A stretch of DNA of 64,000 nt from an uncultured Acidimicrobiales bacterium (GCA_951813325.1 OX638350.1:789029-853028); one strand, 5' to 3'. Numbered from the stretch's first letter, positions 1-8,791 are shown. Notes: generated from the sequence alone by a model not told the origin. Numbers and translations: made by a program.

Positions 1-487
1 CGTCGGCATGACCGGCGAGGTAGAGGTGGCCGAACTCGGTATTGGGCACCAGGACCCCGTTCACGAACACCGAGCTGCCGATCCCCGTGCCGAAGGCCGT
101 GAAGCACACAGTCCCCAACCGGCCCGCCCCTGCACCGTGGGTCATCTCGGCGATTCCGGCGGCATCGGCGTCGTTGATGATCGTGACTGGGGCGCCTATC
201 CGGTCGCTCATCGTTTTGGCGATGTCGACGCCGGCCCATGAATCGTCCAAATGGGCCACCCATTTGACGGTGCCCCCGGTTATGGGCGCGGGGAAGGCGC
301 AGCCCACCGGTCCATCCCAGCCGAACGATGACACCAGCTCAGCCACCACGTCGGCCACCTTGTCGGGAGTGCCTGGTTTGGGGGTGGGAATCCGGAAGCG
401 CTTGTCGAGAAGCTCGCCGGTGTCCATATCCACCGGCGCGGCCTTCATGCCGCTACCCCCTATGTCGATGCCGAATGCTGTGCTCAT
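1..487 (-). CDS. ppgK: Polyphosphate glucokinase (ROK family), 3' end cut by the window
   Basis: Phosphorylates glucose using polyphosphate (and usually ATP) in the cytoplasm. Only the first 162 residues are inside the window; the C-terminus lies beyond base 1. The N-terminal phosphate-binding motif DIGGSGMK is at residues 8-15, the ROK catalytic segment NDADAAG is at 105-111 with D106 as the likely base, and a second nucleotide-binding glycine motif (FGTGIG) lies near 132-137. The ATG at 487 starts directly at the conserved motif. ROK-family membership is clear; the polyphosphate assignment rests on resemblance to the actinobacterial enzymes and on the NDAD form of the motif. Confidence 0.85.
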   Translation of the reverse strand, partial: MSTAFGIDIGGSGMKAAPVDMDTGELLDKRFRIPTPKPGTPDKVADVVAELVSSFGWDGPVGCAFPAPITGGTVKWVAHLDDSWAGVDIAKTMSDRIGAPVTIINDADAAGIAEMTHGAGAGRLGTVCFTAFGTGIGSSVFVNGVLVPNTEFGHLYLAGHAD

Positions 488-630
488 TGCCGTCACCGGG
501 TTCCCGCCCGACGAAGGTATCAGCGGCCCTTCCCGGCAGGGGAGTTGGGCGCGGGGTGCGCGAAGCTGGAGAGAACGGAGCTGCGGGCTGGCACACGCCT
601 GAAGCTGATCGCTGGGACGGAGGAAGAGGA

Positions 631-879
631 ATGGCTGACATGCTGGCTGGACGAGTGGCGGTGGTTTCGGGGATTGGCCCCGGACTGGGCATCGAGATCG
701 CCCGGCTGTACGCCCGGGAGGGGGCCGACATCGTTTTGGGCGCACGCCGGACCGAGGTGATGGAACCGCTGGCCGACGAAATCGCCGGAGCAGCCCTGTT
801 CTTCGCCTCTGACCTCTCATTGCCCATTACCGGGGCCTCTTTGGACGTCAACGCCGGGCACTGGATCGGCGGTTCGTGA
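631..879 (+). pseudogene. Internally deleted short-chain dehydrogenase remnant
   Basis: An 82-codon frame starting at an ATG behind a good ribosome site (GGAAGAGGA). Residues 1-50 match the front of a classical SDR: the Rossmann segment [10 protein letters not shown] followed by a GARR cofactor-strand motif. Residues 51-82 match the very end of an SDR (ALFFASDLS...[11 protein letters not shown]). Everything between, including the NNAG motif and the YxxxK active site (about 165 residues in a normal 250-residue SDR), is missing without a frame break. This looks like an in-frame deletion product with no catalytic centre. It lies 25 bases ahead of the thiamine-diphosphate enzyme, in the same direction. 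Confidence 0.8.
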
Positions 880-904
880 CCGGCAAGCGTCCGTCGAGGG
901 CCGC

Positions 905-2614
905 ATGAGCGACGGCACCCCCGCTGGAATCGCCGTCGCCGAGGTGCTGGCCGAATCGGGCATTACCCACGTGTTCGGCGTGCCCGGTGGATATTCCATC
1001 AAGGTGTTCGACGGGCTGCGGACGGTGGCCGACCGGGTGCGCAGCGTGAGGGCGGCCCACGAGCATCAGGCGTCGGTCATGGCTGAGATGTACGGCCGCC
1101 TCACCGGCCGTCCCGGGGTGTTCACCGGCCAGGGGCCGTTCGCCGCCTCCTCCGGCGGGTTCGGCCTCATGGAGGGATACCTGTCGGGCACTCCCATGCT
1201 GGTCCTCACCGAGATGACCGACCACGGCATACCCCAGCACGCCCCCACCCAGGGCACCACCGGCGACTACGGGTCGGTGGATCTGCCTCGCATCCTGTCG
1301 GGGATGACCAAGTACATGAGCGTGGCCACCACCCCCAACGAGGCGGTGCATGCGGTGGAACTGGCCATCCACCACGCCACTTCGGGTCGCCCCGGCCCCA
1401 CCGCGGTGCTGTTTCGCCTTGACGCCATATTCCGGCGCACCGACGATGCCCGCCATCCCCGCCTCTACCGGCGAACTCGGGTGTCGTCGGCTGCCTCTCC
1501 CCGGCCCGACGCGTCGGCGGTGGCTGACCTGGCTGACCTTTTGGCCACAGCCAAGCGACCGGTGATCGTGGCCGGCAACGGCATCCACCAGGCTAGGGCC
1601 TACGACCAGTTGGACGCTTTGGCCCGCCGAGGTGCCGCACCGGTGGTAACCACAGCCAAGGCCCGCGGGGTCATTGCCGATGACCACCCATGGGCAGGAG
1701 GACCGCTCAGCCCGTTCGGTTGGCAGGGGGCATTCGAGCTGTTGGCCCGAGCCGACGCGGTGGTGGTGTTGGGATCGCGCCTCAATCCCCACGACACCCT
1801 GGTGGAGTCACCCACCTGGCTGGACGCCGACCGCCAGCGCATTGTCCAGGTGGACATCGAGGCCGCCAACTTGGGGGTGAGCTTCCCGGTCGAGTTGGGC
1901 GTGCACGCTGATTTGGGCGCGTTGCTGTCCGAGCTGGTGCCCGCGGTGGGCGTTGACCAGGACTTGGCCGCCGACCGGTGGGCCGAACTGGCCGACATCA
2001 AGTCGAGGGCCGAAGATCCCCCGGTGTTGTTAGAGTCGGCCCGACCGGTGCCGCCCCAGCGGGTGATGCAGGTGCTGAACGAGGTGTGGCCTGCCGATGG
2101 CCGGGTGACACTGGATGCGGGGAACAACCGGATCTTCGCCTACCACTATCTCAAGGCTCGCACCCCGGGGCGGCTTCACTTGCCGGGCGGGCATCTGGGC
2201 ATGGGCTGGGGTCCGCCCGCGGCGCTGGCTGCGGCCATGGTTCACCCCGGCGAAAGGGTGCTGTCGATCAGCGGCGATGGCGGGTTCTTGATGTCGTTGC
2301 ACAACTTGGCGACCGCGGTGGAGTACGACCTGCCGGTCACTTTCTTGGTGCTCAACAACCGGATGCTGGGGAACGTCTACGACTTCCAGGGGCCGGACCG
2401 CCGAACTGCGGTGGACATCGACGACCACGACTTTGCCGCAGTGGCCCGAGCCTTTCGCATGGACGGCCACCGGGTGGACGACGACGCTGCACTGGCCGAC
2501 GCCCTGGCCTCGTCGCTCGCCAGCGACGGCCCCGCGCTCATTGAAGTATCCACCGACCCCGACCAGTCGTCCGATCTGGTACGAGTGCGAGACTCTCGCT
2601 CGAATACTTCCTGA
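905..2614 (+). CDS. Thiamine-diphosphate-dependent enzyme, acetolactate synthase large-subunit-like
   Basis: A 569-residue protein with the full three-domain layout of the acetolactate synthase/benzoylformate decarboxylase superfamily. The N-terminal pyrimidine-binding domain has the activating glutamate (E53 in AAHEHQAS, followed by MAEMYGR). The middle domain runs from about 195 to 330. The C-terminal pyrophosphate domain carries the metal-binding GDGGF...NN motif starting near residue 456. No small regulatory ilvN-like gene follows, so it may be a catabolic 2-oxoacid or 2-hydroxyacyl-CoA lyase type rather than the biosynthetic synthase. It stands between the SDR remnant and the iron cassette. 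Family is certain, substrate unknown. Confidence 0.85.
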   Translation: MSDGTPAGIAVAEVLAESGITHVFGVPGGYSIKVFDGLRTVADRVRSVRAAHEHQASVMAEMYGRLTGRPGVFTGQGPFAASSGGFGLMEGYLSGTPMLVLTEMTDHGIPQHAPTQGTTGDYGSVDLPRILSGMTKYMSVATTPNEAVHAVELAIHHATSGRPGPTAVLFRLDAIFRRTDDARHPRLYRRTRVSSAASPRPDASAVADLADLLATAKRPVIVAGNGIHQARAYDQLDALARRGAAPVVTTAKARGVIADDHPWAGGPLSPFGWQGAFELLARADAVVVLGSRLNPHDTLVESPTWLDADRQRIVQVDIEAANLGVSFPVELGVHADLGALLSELVPAVGVDQDLAADRWAELADIKSRAEDPPVLLESARPVPPQRVMQVLNEVWPADGRVTLDAGNNRIFAYHYLKARTPGRLHLPGGHLGMGWGPPAALAAAMVHPGERVLSISGDGGFLMSLHNLATAVEYDLPVTFLVLNNRMLGNVYDFQGPDRRTAVDIDDHDFAAVARAFRMDGHRVDDDAALADALASSLASDGPALIEVSTDPDQSSDLVRVRDSRSNTS

Positions 2615-2650
2615 CTTCCGGGGTAACCTCAGCCCGCTTGTCATCTACTA

Positions 2651-2669
2651 TTAGGTTAGCTTTACACTC
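2651..2669 (+). promoter_or_regulatory. DtxR/IdeR-like iron box with overlapping -10 element
   Basis: The left nine bases, TTAGGTTAG, equal the left half of the 19-bp IdeR/DtxR consensus; the right half matches poorly (about three of nine). A TACACT hexamer at 2663-2668 overlaps the site and stands six bases before the ATG at 2675, so a bound repressor would cover the promoter of the first permease gene. Iron-dependent repression is inferred from the site and from the genes it precedes. Confidence 0.6.
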
Positions 2670-2674
2670 GACAC

Positions 2675-3691
2675 ATGGGGTCAGGTCGCTCGGTGCTGCG
2701 GTGTCACGCCGTCAGCCTGCCCCTAGCCGGGGCGCTGCTGTTTTGCGTCGGGCTGCTCAGTTTGCGCTATGGCGTCCTTGGTATCGACATCGCCACGGTC
2801 TGGGACGCCATCTGGGATTACGACCGAAGCGACCAGGGGCAGGTTGTAGTGCGGGAGCTGCGGGTGCCCAGAACTATCATCGGAATGCTGGCCGGGGCAG
2901 GCTTCGCCGTGGCCGGAGCGCTCACTCAGGGAGTTACCCGAAATCCGCTGGGGGCACCGGGAATCTTGGGCACCAACGCGGGGGCGGCGTTCGCGGTGGT
3001 GACCGCCATCTACAGCGCGGGGATCACCACACCGGCCGGTTATGTGTGGTTTGCATTCGCCGGTGCCTTGGGCGCCACGGTGCTGGTGTATTTGGTGGCC
3101 TCGGCGGGTGCTGGCGGTCCCACCCCGGTGAAGCTGGCCCTGGCTGGCGCGGTAGTCAGCGCCTTGTTGGGATCGTGGACGGCAGCACTGCTGCTGCTCG
3201 ATTTGGAGACGCTGGATCAAGCCCGATTCTGGTTGGCCGGCTCTATCTCTGGGCGGGGCACCGAAGAGGTCGAGTTGCTGTTGCCTGTGATCGCTGTTGC
3301 ACTGGTGGTAGCCCTGTTCATGGGGCGTCAGGTGAATGCCCTGAGCCTGGGCGAAGAAGTGGCAACCGGGCTCGGCCAGCGCACAGCGCTGGTTCGGGCC
3401 ATCGCCGGGCTGTGTGTGGTTGCGCTGGCCGGCTCCGCGGTAGCCATGGCCGGCCCGGTGGCGTTCGTCGGGCTGGCTGTGCCCCACATCGTCCGCTCGG
3501 TGGTCGGCCCCGACTACCGGTGGATCATCCTTTACTCGGCCATTCTCGGTCCATGCATGCTGCTAGGGGCCGACGTCGTCGGACGGCTGATCGTCACGCC
3601 AACTGAGCTTCAGGTTGGGATTGTCTGCGCCGCGGTGGGAGCGCCGTTTTTGATCTACCTGGTGCGGGGCACGAAGTTGGCCCAGTTGTGA
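2675..3691 (+). CDS. FecCD-family ABC transporter permease, iron-complex uptake (subunit 1)
   Basis: Integral membrane subunit (338 residues) of an importer for ferric siderophores or haem. About nine to ten hydrophobic segments run its length. It carries family signatures including VPRTIIGMLAGAGFAVAG, the TRNPLGAPGILG loop (around residues 89-100) and GPVAFVGLAVPHIVR near 265. Its stop overlaps the GTG of the second permease (GTGA), so the two are translationally coupled. Together with that protein it probably forms a heterodimeric FepD/FepG-type channel. The ATG at 2675 follows the iron box directly, with no Shine-Dalgarno site. Confidence 0.9.
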   Translation: MGSGRSVLRCHAVSLPLAGALLFCVGLLSLRYGVLGIDIATVWDAIWDYDRSDQGQVVVRELRVPRTIIGMLAGAGFAVAGALTQGVTRNPLGAPGILGTNAGAAFAVVTAIYSAGITTPAGYVWFAFAGALGATVLVYLVASAGAGGPTPVKLALAGAVVSALLGSWTAALLLLDLETLDQARFWLAGSISGRGTEEVELLLPVIAVALVVALFMGRQVNALSLGEEVATGLGQRTALVRAIAGLCVVALAGSAVAMAGPVAFVGLAVPHIVRSVVGPDYRWIILYSAILGPCMLLGADVVGRLIVTPTELQVGIVCAAVGAPFLIYLVRGTKLAQL

Positions 3692-4668
3692 CCCGGACAG
3701 CGCGCTTGTGCACCGCATCGGCAGCTGCAATCTTGGCACTGGCGGTCGTCGGCTTGGTTGTCGGGGACTTCCCCGTTTCAGCCCGCTCGGCTATCGCCAC
3801 CGCTATCTGGGATCGCGGCGGGGAGTTCGACTTCGTGATCAACACTCTGCGGTTTCCCCGGGTAGTCGTAGCCGTTTTGGCCGGGATCTGTCTGGCGGTG
3901 TCCGGTGCGCTGTTCCAGGCACTGATCGACAATCCGCTGGTGTCGCCCGACATCATCGGGATCGACACTGGGGCGGCGGCCTGCGCGGTCGCCATTCTCG
4001 CCATCGGTTTGGACACCCGGTGGCTGCCCTACGCCGCTTTTGCCGGAGCCGTTGGAACCGCTGGGCTCATCTTCGTGTTGTCTTGGCGGCGAGGATTCAG
4101 CGGCGGTCGGCTGGTGTTGGTCGGCATCGGTATCAACGCCCTGCTCACCGCAGTGATCACCTACCTGCTGGTGCGGTTTCCCATAGAGAGGGTGAGTGCC
4201 GCAGCCCGCTGGCAGGCTGGGACTCTGTCGTCCTCGTCCTGGAGCGACGCCCGGACCCTCGTCATCGGCCTGGCGGTGCTGCTGCCGGTGGCGTTCTTGC
4301 TCATCCGGCGACTGCGGGTCATGCAGCTGGGTGACGATATGGCCCTTGCCTTGGGGGTTGGCCTGGAGCGGAGCCGCCTGGCGGTTATCACTGTGGGCTG
4401 CGGTCTGGCCGCCGTCGTAGTGGCCGTGGTCGGACCACTCGGCTTTGTCGCGCTGCTAGTCCCCCATGTGGCCCGAGCGATGGCCGGCACCCTCTCCGGG
4501 GGAGTGCTACTGCTGACGGCCCTGTTGGGGGCGGTCATGCTGCTGTCGGCTGACTTGGTGGCCCAGCGCCTCTTCGCCCCGACGGTGTTGCCCGCTGGAG
4601 TGGTGACCGCCGCAGCGGGCGGGCCGTATCTGCTGTTTGTGTTGAGAAGGTTCAATCGTGCGGCCTGA
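3688..4668 (+). CDS. FecCD-family ABC transporter permease, iron-complex uptake (subunit 2)
   Basis: Second, divergent permease (326 residues) of the same importer. It has the family core FPRVVVAVLAGICLAVSGA, an equivalent DNPLVSPDIIGI loop, and the C-terminal GPLGFVALLVPHVAR segment that contacts the ATPase. The GTG start overlaps the preceding stop, and its end overlaps the ATPase gene by 11 bases. Two unlike permease genes are typical of siderophore importers, whereas classical HmuTUV haem importers have one; this matters for deciding the substrate. Confidence 0.9.
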   Translation: MTRTARLCTASAAAILALAVVGLVVGDFPVSARSAIATAIWDRGGEFDFVINTLRFPRVVVAVLAGICLAVSGALFQALIDNPLVSPDIIGIDTGAAACAVAILAIGLDTRWLPYAAFAGAVGTAGLIFVLSWRRGFSGGRLVLVGIGINALLTAVITYLLVRFPIERVSAAARWQAGTLSSSSWSDARTLVIGLAVLLPVAFLLIRRLRVMQLGDDMALALGVGLERSRLAVITVGCGLAAVVVAVVGPLGFVALLVPHVARAMAGTLSGGVLLLTALLGAVMLLSADLVAQRLFAPTVLPAGVVTAAAGGPYLLFVLRRFNRAA

Positions 4669-5464
4669 CCAGAACCCCAGCGCCACGCTGAGGGCTGAGC
4701 GACTGTTCGCCGACTACGGAGGGCCTCCGGTGGTGAAGGATCTCACCGCCGAGATACCCACGGGCGAGATCACAGCCATCGTAGGGGCCAATGCCTCCGG
4801 CAAGTCCACGCTGCTGCGGGCACTGGCCCGGTTGCTGCGGGCCACCGAGGGTGCGGTCTACCTCGATGGCGCCGACATATGCCGACTGCCCACCCGCTCG
4901 GTGGCCGCTCGTCTCGGTTTGCTTCCCCAGTCCCCCCGGGCGCCCGACGGGGTTCTGGTTGAGGACCTTGTGCGCCGGGGGCGCTACCCCCATCAGCGTC
5001 TCTTCAGCCAGTGGTCCAAGACCGACGATCTGGCGGTGGAGCAAGCGCTCGAGCTGACCGGTCTGGTTGAGATGCGCCAGCGGGCCGTCGACGAATTGTC
5101 GGGCGGCCAGCGCCAGCGGGCGTGGATTGCCATGGCATTGGCCCAAGACGCCCCCATGATGCTGCTCGACGAGCCCACAACCTTCTTGGACATCGCCCAC
5201 CAAGTGGAGATGCTGGACCTTTTGGCCCGGCTCAACCAGACCGAGAACCGCACGGTGGTGATGGTGCTGCACGACCTCAACCAAGCTTGCCGCTATGCCT
5301 CCCACATCATTGCCCTTGCTGATGGGCGAATCGAAGCCGCTGGTCGCCCAACCGAGGTGGTGACCGCCGAACTGATTGAGAGAGTCTTCGGTCTCAAGGT
5401 CAGCGTGATCTCCTGCCCGGTTACCGATACACCGCTGTGCATCCCGTACCGGCATAACTATTAG
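4658..5464 (+). CDS. ABC transporter ATP-binding protein, FepC/FecE type
   Basis: Cytoplasmic ATPase (268 residues) driving the importer. Walker A GANASGKST lies near residues 43-51, the Q-loop region reads LLPQSPRAP, the signature is LSGGQRQRAWIA, Walker B is MLLDEPTTFLD and the switch histidine is in VLHDLN. The RGRYPHQ and FGLKVSVI segments resemble siderophore-type ATPases more than haem-type HmuV. GTG start inside the upstream permease gene. Its product should pair with both permeases. Confidence 0.92.
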   Translation: MRPDQNPSATLRAERLFADYGGPPVVKDLTAEIPTGEITAIVGANASGKSTLLRALARLLRATEGAVYLDGADICRLPTRSVAARLGLLPQSPRAPDGVLVEDLVRRGRYPHQRLFSQWSKTDDLAVEQALELTGLVEMRQRAVDELSGGQRQRAWIAMALAQDAPMMLLDEPTTFLDIAHQVEMLDLLARLNQTENRTVVMVLHDLNQACRYASHIIALADGRIEAAGRPTEVVTAELIERVFGLKVSVISCPVTDTPLCIPYRHNY

Positions 5465-5483
5465 CTACAGTTTGCAAAAATAT

Positions 5484-5497
5484 TTAGGTATACCTAA
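5484..5497 (+). promoter_or_regulatory. Palindromic DtxR/IdeR-like operator before the binding-protein gene
   Basis: A perfect 14-bp palindrome, TTAGGTATACCTAA, in an AT-rich gap between the ATPase stop and the lipoprotein start. The TTAGG/CCTAA ends match iron-box half-sites, but the centre is five bases shorter than in the classical 19-bp box, so a related MntR/DtxR-type protein is possible. It gives the binding protein and MhuD a second, separately controlled promoter. Confidence 0.6.
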
Positions 5498-5506
5498 CAT
5501 CCATGC

Positions 5507-6619
5507 ATGGCCGGAGGTGCCGGAGCGGGTCAGCTAGTTCAAGCGTGGGCAACACGAGTGCTGTTGGTCGCAGTTCTTGCGTTGGCTGTGGCTGGCTGCG
5601 CAGACAGCGAATCCCCCGTCAAGCAAGCTGCTTCTGAGCCGCTCGGGGCCTCCGCCACACCTTCAGCTCCTGCTTCTCCCACCGTTGTCGCCACCGCTTC
5701 TCCCACCGTGGCCCCGCCGACGGGGGCTCCCGAAGTCGATGGACCGCCGACGCTGCCGTTGACGGTGGAGGACGAAACCGGCGCGGAGATCACCATCGAA
5801 TCAATCGAGAGGATCATCCCCCTCGACGGCGATGTGGCCGAGGTGGTTTTCGCCCTTGGGTTGGGCGAAAACGTGGTGGCCACCGACTTGTCGGCCACCT
5901 ATCCCCCCGAGGCCGATGCCCTGCCCGAGATCGGCTACCAGCGGGCCTTGTCGGCCGAGACGGTGGCCTCGTTCGCCCCCACTCTCTTGTTGGCTACCGA
6001 CATCGCCGGGCCTCCTGAAGCGCTAGACGACATGCGCCGACTGGGCTATCCGCTGGTCATCCTGCCCAGCGAGGCCACTCCCACCGGCGCGGGACTGAAA
6101 ATAAGGGCGGTGGCCGCGGCCCTGGGCACTCCCCAGCGGGGTGAGGAGATGGCCGACGCCCTCGACGCCGCCATAGCCGAGGCCTCCGTGCCGCCCGACT
6201 ATGACGGCGACCGTCCCCGAGTGGTGGCTCTCTATGTGCGGGGCACGGTGGCGCAGCTGGTGCTGGGTGAATCGGCCAATACACGCTGGCTCATCAATTC
6301 GGCTGGGGGAGTGGATGTCTCCGAGGAAATGGGGATCGAGAGCAGTGCGCCCATATCCGCCGAAGCCATCCTGGCCGCTGCACCCGATGTGCTGCTGGTG
6401 CCCGCGGCCGGACTCGAATCGGTGGGAGGCGTGGACGGGCTGCTGGGGATCGGTGGACTTGGTCAGACCCCCGCTGGTCAGAACCGACAGGTCTTGGCCT
6501 ATGACGATCAGCTCTTGCTGGGCAACGGCCCCAGAACCGCCGAATTGCTCGCTCAGCTTCGTGATGACCTCAGTGCCGTGATTGTCACGCCATCGTCCGA
6601 TCAGAAGGAGGATTCATGA
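5507..6619 (+). CDS. hmuT: Periplasmic-type substrate-binding lipoprotein, HmuT-like
   Basis: Captures haem or a ferric complex outside the membrane and hands it to the permeases. A signal peptide ends in a lipobox (LAVAGC) near residue 29, followed by a linker rich in Ala, Ser, Thr and Pro (about residues 35-80) and then the two-lobed type III binding fold. The stretch YPPEADALPEIGYQRALSAE and the later AGPPEAL match haem-binding HmuT proteins closely. The remaining system looks siderophore-like, so the true ligand is open; MhuD downstream argues for haem. The ATG at 5507 gives a normal signal peptide. Confidence 0.8.
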   Translation: MAGGAGAGQLVQAWATRVLLVAVLALAVAGCADSESPVKQAASEPLGASATPSAPASPTVVATASPTVAPPTGAPEVDGPPTLPLTVEDETGAEITIESIERIIPLDGDVAEVVFALGLGENVVATDLSATYPPEADALPEIGYQRALSAETVASFAPTLLLATDIAGPPEALDDMRRLGYPLVILPSEATPTGAGLKIRAVAAALGTPQRGEEMADALDAAIAEASVPPDYDGDRPRVVALYVRGTVAQLVLGESANTRWLINSAGGVDVSEEMGIESSAPISAEAILAAAPDVLLVPAAGLESVGGVDGLLGIGGLGQTPAGQNRQVLAYDDQLLLGNGPRTAELLAQLRDDLSAVIVTPSSDQKEDS

Positions 6620-6703
6620 CCACTCGGAGTTTTGAGCTGCCCGCAGTTATCCCGAACTTGATCTCCCCAGTTCCAAATCAACCAACACAAAGGAGAGCAG
6701 CCA

Positions 6704-7030
6704 ATGACCATCGTACGAATCAACGCCATCACCGTGCCCGAGGGTGCTGGCGACGAACTGCTGCGTCGTTTTGAACAGCGGGTTGGCGAAGTGGAGACCA
6801 TGGCCGGATTCGAAGGGTTTGAACTCCTCCGGCCCGCTGAAGGGAATACCTGGTACGTGTATACCCGCTGGTCAAGCGAGGAGGACTTCCTGGCTTGGGT
6901 GCAGTCGCCTGCATTCGCCCGAGGCCACGCCGAGGCCAGCAGCCAGCCGGTGGCCCATGGGGCCGAGCTGTTGAGCTTCGACGTCGTTCTCAGAGCAGGA
7001 CCGGCTGTCGTCAAAGGGGCAGGGCAATGA
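6704..7030 (+). CDS. mhuD: Haem-degrading monooxygenase, MhuD/IsdG family
   Basis: Opens the haem ring in the cytoplasm and releases iron. The 108-residue protein aligns nearly end to end with Mycobacterium MhuD (INAITVPEGAG, GFEGFELLRP) and keeps the residues known to matter there: N7, W65 and H75. One residue is gained between W and H. A strong ribosome site (AAAGGAGAG) precedes the ATG at 6704; the 84-base gap before it shows no other convincing gene. Its stop overlaps the next ATG (ATGA). It closes the logic of the cassette: import, then haem breakdown. Confidence 0.88.
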   Translation: MTIVRINAITVPEGAGDELLRRFEQRVGEVETMAGFEGFELLRPAEGNTWYVYTRWSSEEDFLAWVQSPAFARGHAEASSQPVAHGAELLSFDVVLRAGPAVVKGAGQ

Positions 7031-7704
7031 CGAGGTTGTGGAACCCACGACGGTGGGTGACTGTTGTCTTGGCTGTCGCATTGATCGCCGCCGCATGCGG
7101 CGACGACGGTAGCGACCCAGCCAGGGTCACGAATGTCCTAGACCCATCAGGAACACCGGGGGCCTCAGCATCACCGAGCGCGTCGGCGACGCCGCATGGG
7201 TCGGCCACACCGAGCGCTTCGGCGACGCCAATGCATACCGCGACAGCGGCGGCCACTCATACCGCCACACCCGGGCCGACCGCGTCGGTGACTCCCGTTG
7301 CTACACCCACGCCGACAGCGTCAATGGCTCCCGTTGCCACTCCTGCGGCTGGCACCGGACCATCTGCATCTGATCAACAGGCGGCGATGGATGCGTGGGC
7401 GGTGGTCTTCGACTCGGCCCTGGACTTTTCCCAAAAGGCGCCCCATTTAGAGGGTTCAGCCTCCTTGGAGGCCAGCAACGCTGGCTATGTCGCGGCCGCA
7501 GAAGGCGTGGGCGGGATCACCCTGGAGCCCACTGGGGTAGAAATCGACGGCGATGCCGCCACCATCACTTACAACGTCCTATTTGGGGGTGTTGCCGCCT
7601 ACGAAGATCTGACCGGAGAGATCCAGCGGGTGGATGGAACCTGGACTGTCAGCCGGGAGGCCTACTGCGGATTCCTGGCCTCGGCCCGCGCACCGTGCTC
7701 TTGA
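7027..7704 (+). CDS. Secreted lipoprotein with long Ser/Thr/Ala/Pro linker
   Basis: A 225-residue lipoprotein: signal peptide ending LIAAAC near residue 24, then about 85 residues of repeated SAT, SASATP and PTAS-like units, then a compact C-terminal domain of about 105 residues (DQQAAMDAWAVVF... to the end) that resembles small NTF2-like or lumazine-binding-like lipoprotein domains. The linker is like that of the binding protein upstream. Translationally coupled to mhuD by an ATGA overlap; a longer in-frame extension back to 6895 would overlap mhuD and is not the start. Role unknown; an accessory cell-surface part in haem capture is an inference from position. Confidence 0.75.
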   Translation: MTRLWNPRRWVTVVLAVALIAAACGDDGSDPARVTNVLDPSGTPGASASPSASATPHGSATPSASATPMHTATAAATHTATPGPTASVTPVATPTPTASMAPVATPAAGTGPSASDQQAAMDAWAVVFDSALDFSQKAPHLEGSASLEASNAGYVAAAEGVGGITLEPTGVEIDGDAATITYNVLFGGVAAYEDLTGEIQRVDGTWTVSREAYCGFLASARAPCS

Positions 7705-7717
7705 GCTGACCTGAACT

Positions 7718-7749
7718 GGGCGGGCCGGTCTGGGGTGGCCGGCCTGCCC
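7718..7749 (+). terminator. GC-rich hairpin after the haem cassette
   Basis: Eleven-base arms at 7718-7728 and 7739-7749 pair with a single G-U wobble around a 10-base loop, 13 bases after the last stop. There is no T-run, so it is a weak or factor-assisted terminator at best, or an mRNA-stabilising structure. Confidence 0.5.
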
Positions 7750-7774
7750 AAATTCCTGCTCGGGCTACAGTCCT

Positions 7775-8791
7775 ATGGCTGTGAGCGTCATCCTCGAAGC
7801 TGAGATCAGCCCAGGAATGAGCACCGCAGATGCGGTGGGGCTGGCCCGACTGGCCGAGGAGGCCGGGTTTGCCCGGCTGGGAATCTCCGATGTGGTGTAT
7901 TGGCCCGACTGTTTCATGCTTCAAGCCCTGTGTGCTCAGGCCACCCGCCGGATCGCCGTGGGGGCCATGGTCACCAACCCCTATACCCGCCATCCCGTGG
8001 TGCTGGCCGGCGCCCTTGCCACCCTGGACGACATCGCCCCCAGTCGGGCGTTCTGTGGGTTGGGCGTTGGGGCTGGTCTGGAGCCGCTGGGCATCGACTA
8101 TCCCAAGCCAGTGGCTGCGCTGCGCCAGGCGGTGGCCGACATCCGCACGCTGCTAGCCGGGGGAGAAGTTGGCGGCGAGCGGTTGATCCGCCCCGCCGCT
8201 CATCCGGTGCCCATCTCTATCGGCACGAGAAGCCCCCAGGTCATGCACCTGGCCGGCGAGGTGGCCGATATCGCTCTGGTAGGCGGGCGCTTTCTTTCGG
8301 CCGACTTGGCCGACACCTACCGGGTTTGGCTGGCTGAGGGCGCGGCCCGGGCCGGACGCACCCTGGACGACTTCGAGACCGCCCCCCGACTCACGGTGTG
8401 CTGTTCGGAGGATGGCGATCTGGCCCGGAGGAGCGTAAAGCGCTACGCCGCCCACTATCTGACCCTCATTCGCCCTCCCGAGCTTGACACTGACCCCGAC
8501 CGCATGGCCGTTATCGAGGCCGCTCTGGCCCGCAGCCGAGGCTGGTACTTCGACCACAACCGGTTCGACGATCCGGAGTTGGACCACCTGATCGACGACC
8601 GCTTGGTGGAGGCGTTCACCATCGTCGGCACGCCAGGCGAATGCGCCGATCAGCTGGCCGCCGTGCTGGACATGGGCTTCACCTGCGCCAGTCTCAACCT
8701 TGCCGCCACCGCCCGGTCCACCGCAGCCGAGGGCTTGGCCGAGACCATCACCAGCTTTGCCCCCGTGGTGAAGTCTCTAGCTGGGTCTTAG
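7775..8791 (+). CDS. Luciferase-like (LLM) flavin/F420-dependent oxidoreductase
   Basis: A 338-residue TIM-barrel oxidoreductase of the bacterial luciferase-like family, which in this phylum commonly uses F420. Family marks include the LARLAEEAGFARLGISD front, TRRIAVGAMVTNPYTRHP near residues 52-70 and RAFCGLGVG near 90. A TACAGT hexamer lies just before the ATG and no ribosome site is seen. Its last four bases overlap the convergent gene on the other strand. Substrate unknown. Confidence 0.85.
   Translation: MAVSVILEAEISPGMSTADAVGLARLAEEAGFARLGISDVVYWPDCFMLQALCAQATRRIAVGAMVTNPYTRHPVVLAGALATLDDIAPSRAFCGLGVGAGLEPLGIDYPKPVAALRQAVADIRTLLAGGEVGGERLIRPAAHPVPISIGTRSPQVMHLAGEVADIALVGGRFLSADLADTYRVWLAEGAARAGRTLDDFETAPRLTVCCSEDGDLARRSVKRYAAHYLTLIRPPELDTDPDRMAVIEAALARSRGWYFDHNRFDDPELDHLIDDRLVEAFTIVGTPGECADQLAAVLDMGFTCASLNLAATARSTAAEGLAETITSFAPVVKSLAGS

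Noticed and set aside
7201..7340. Repetitive Ser/Ala/Thr/Pro codons, considered as a tandem DNA repeat
   Set aside because: The unit varies and keeps frame; it is a low-complexity linker of a lipoprotein rather than a repeat array.
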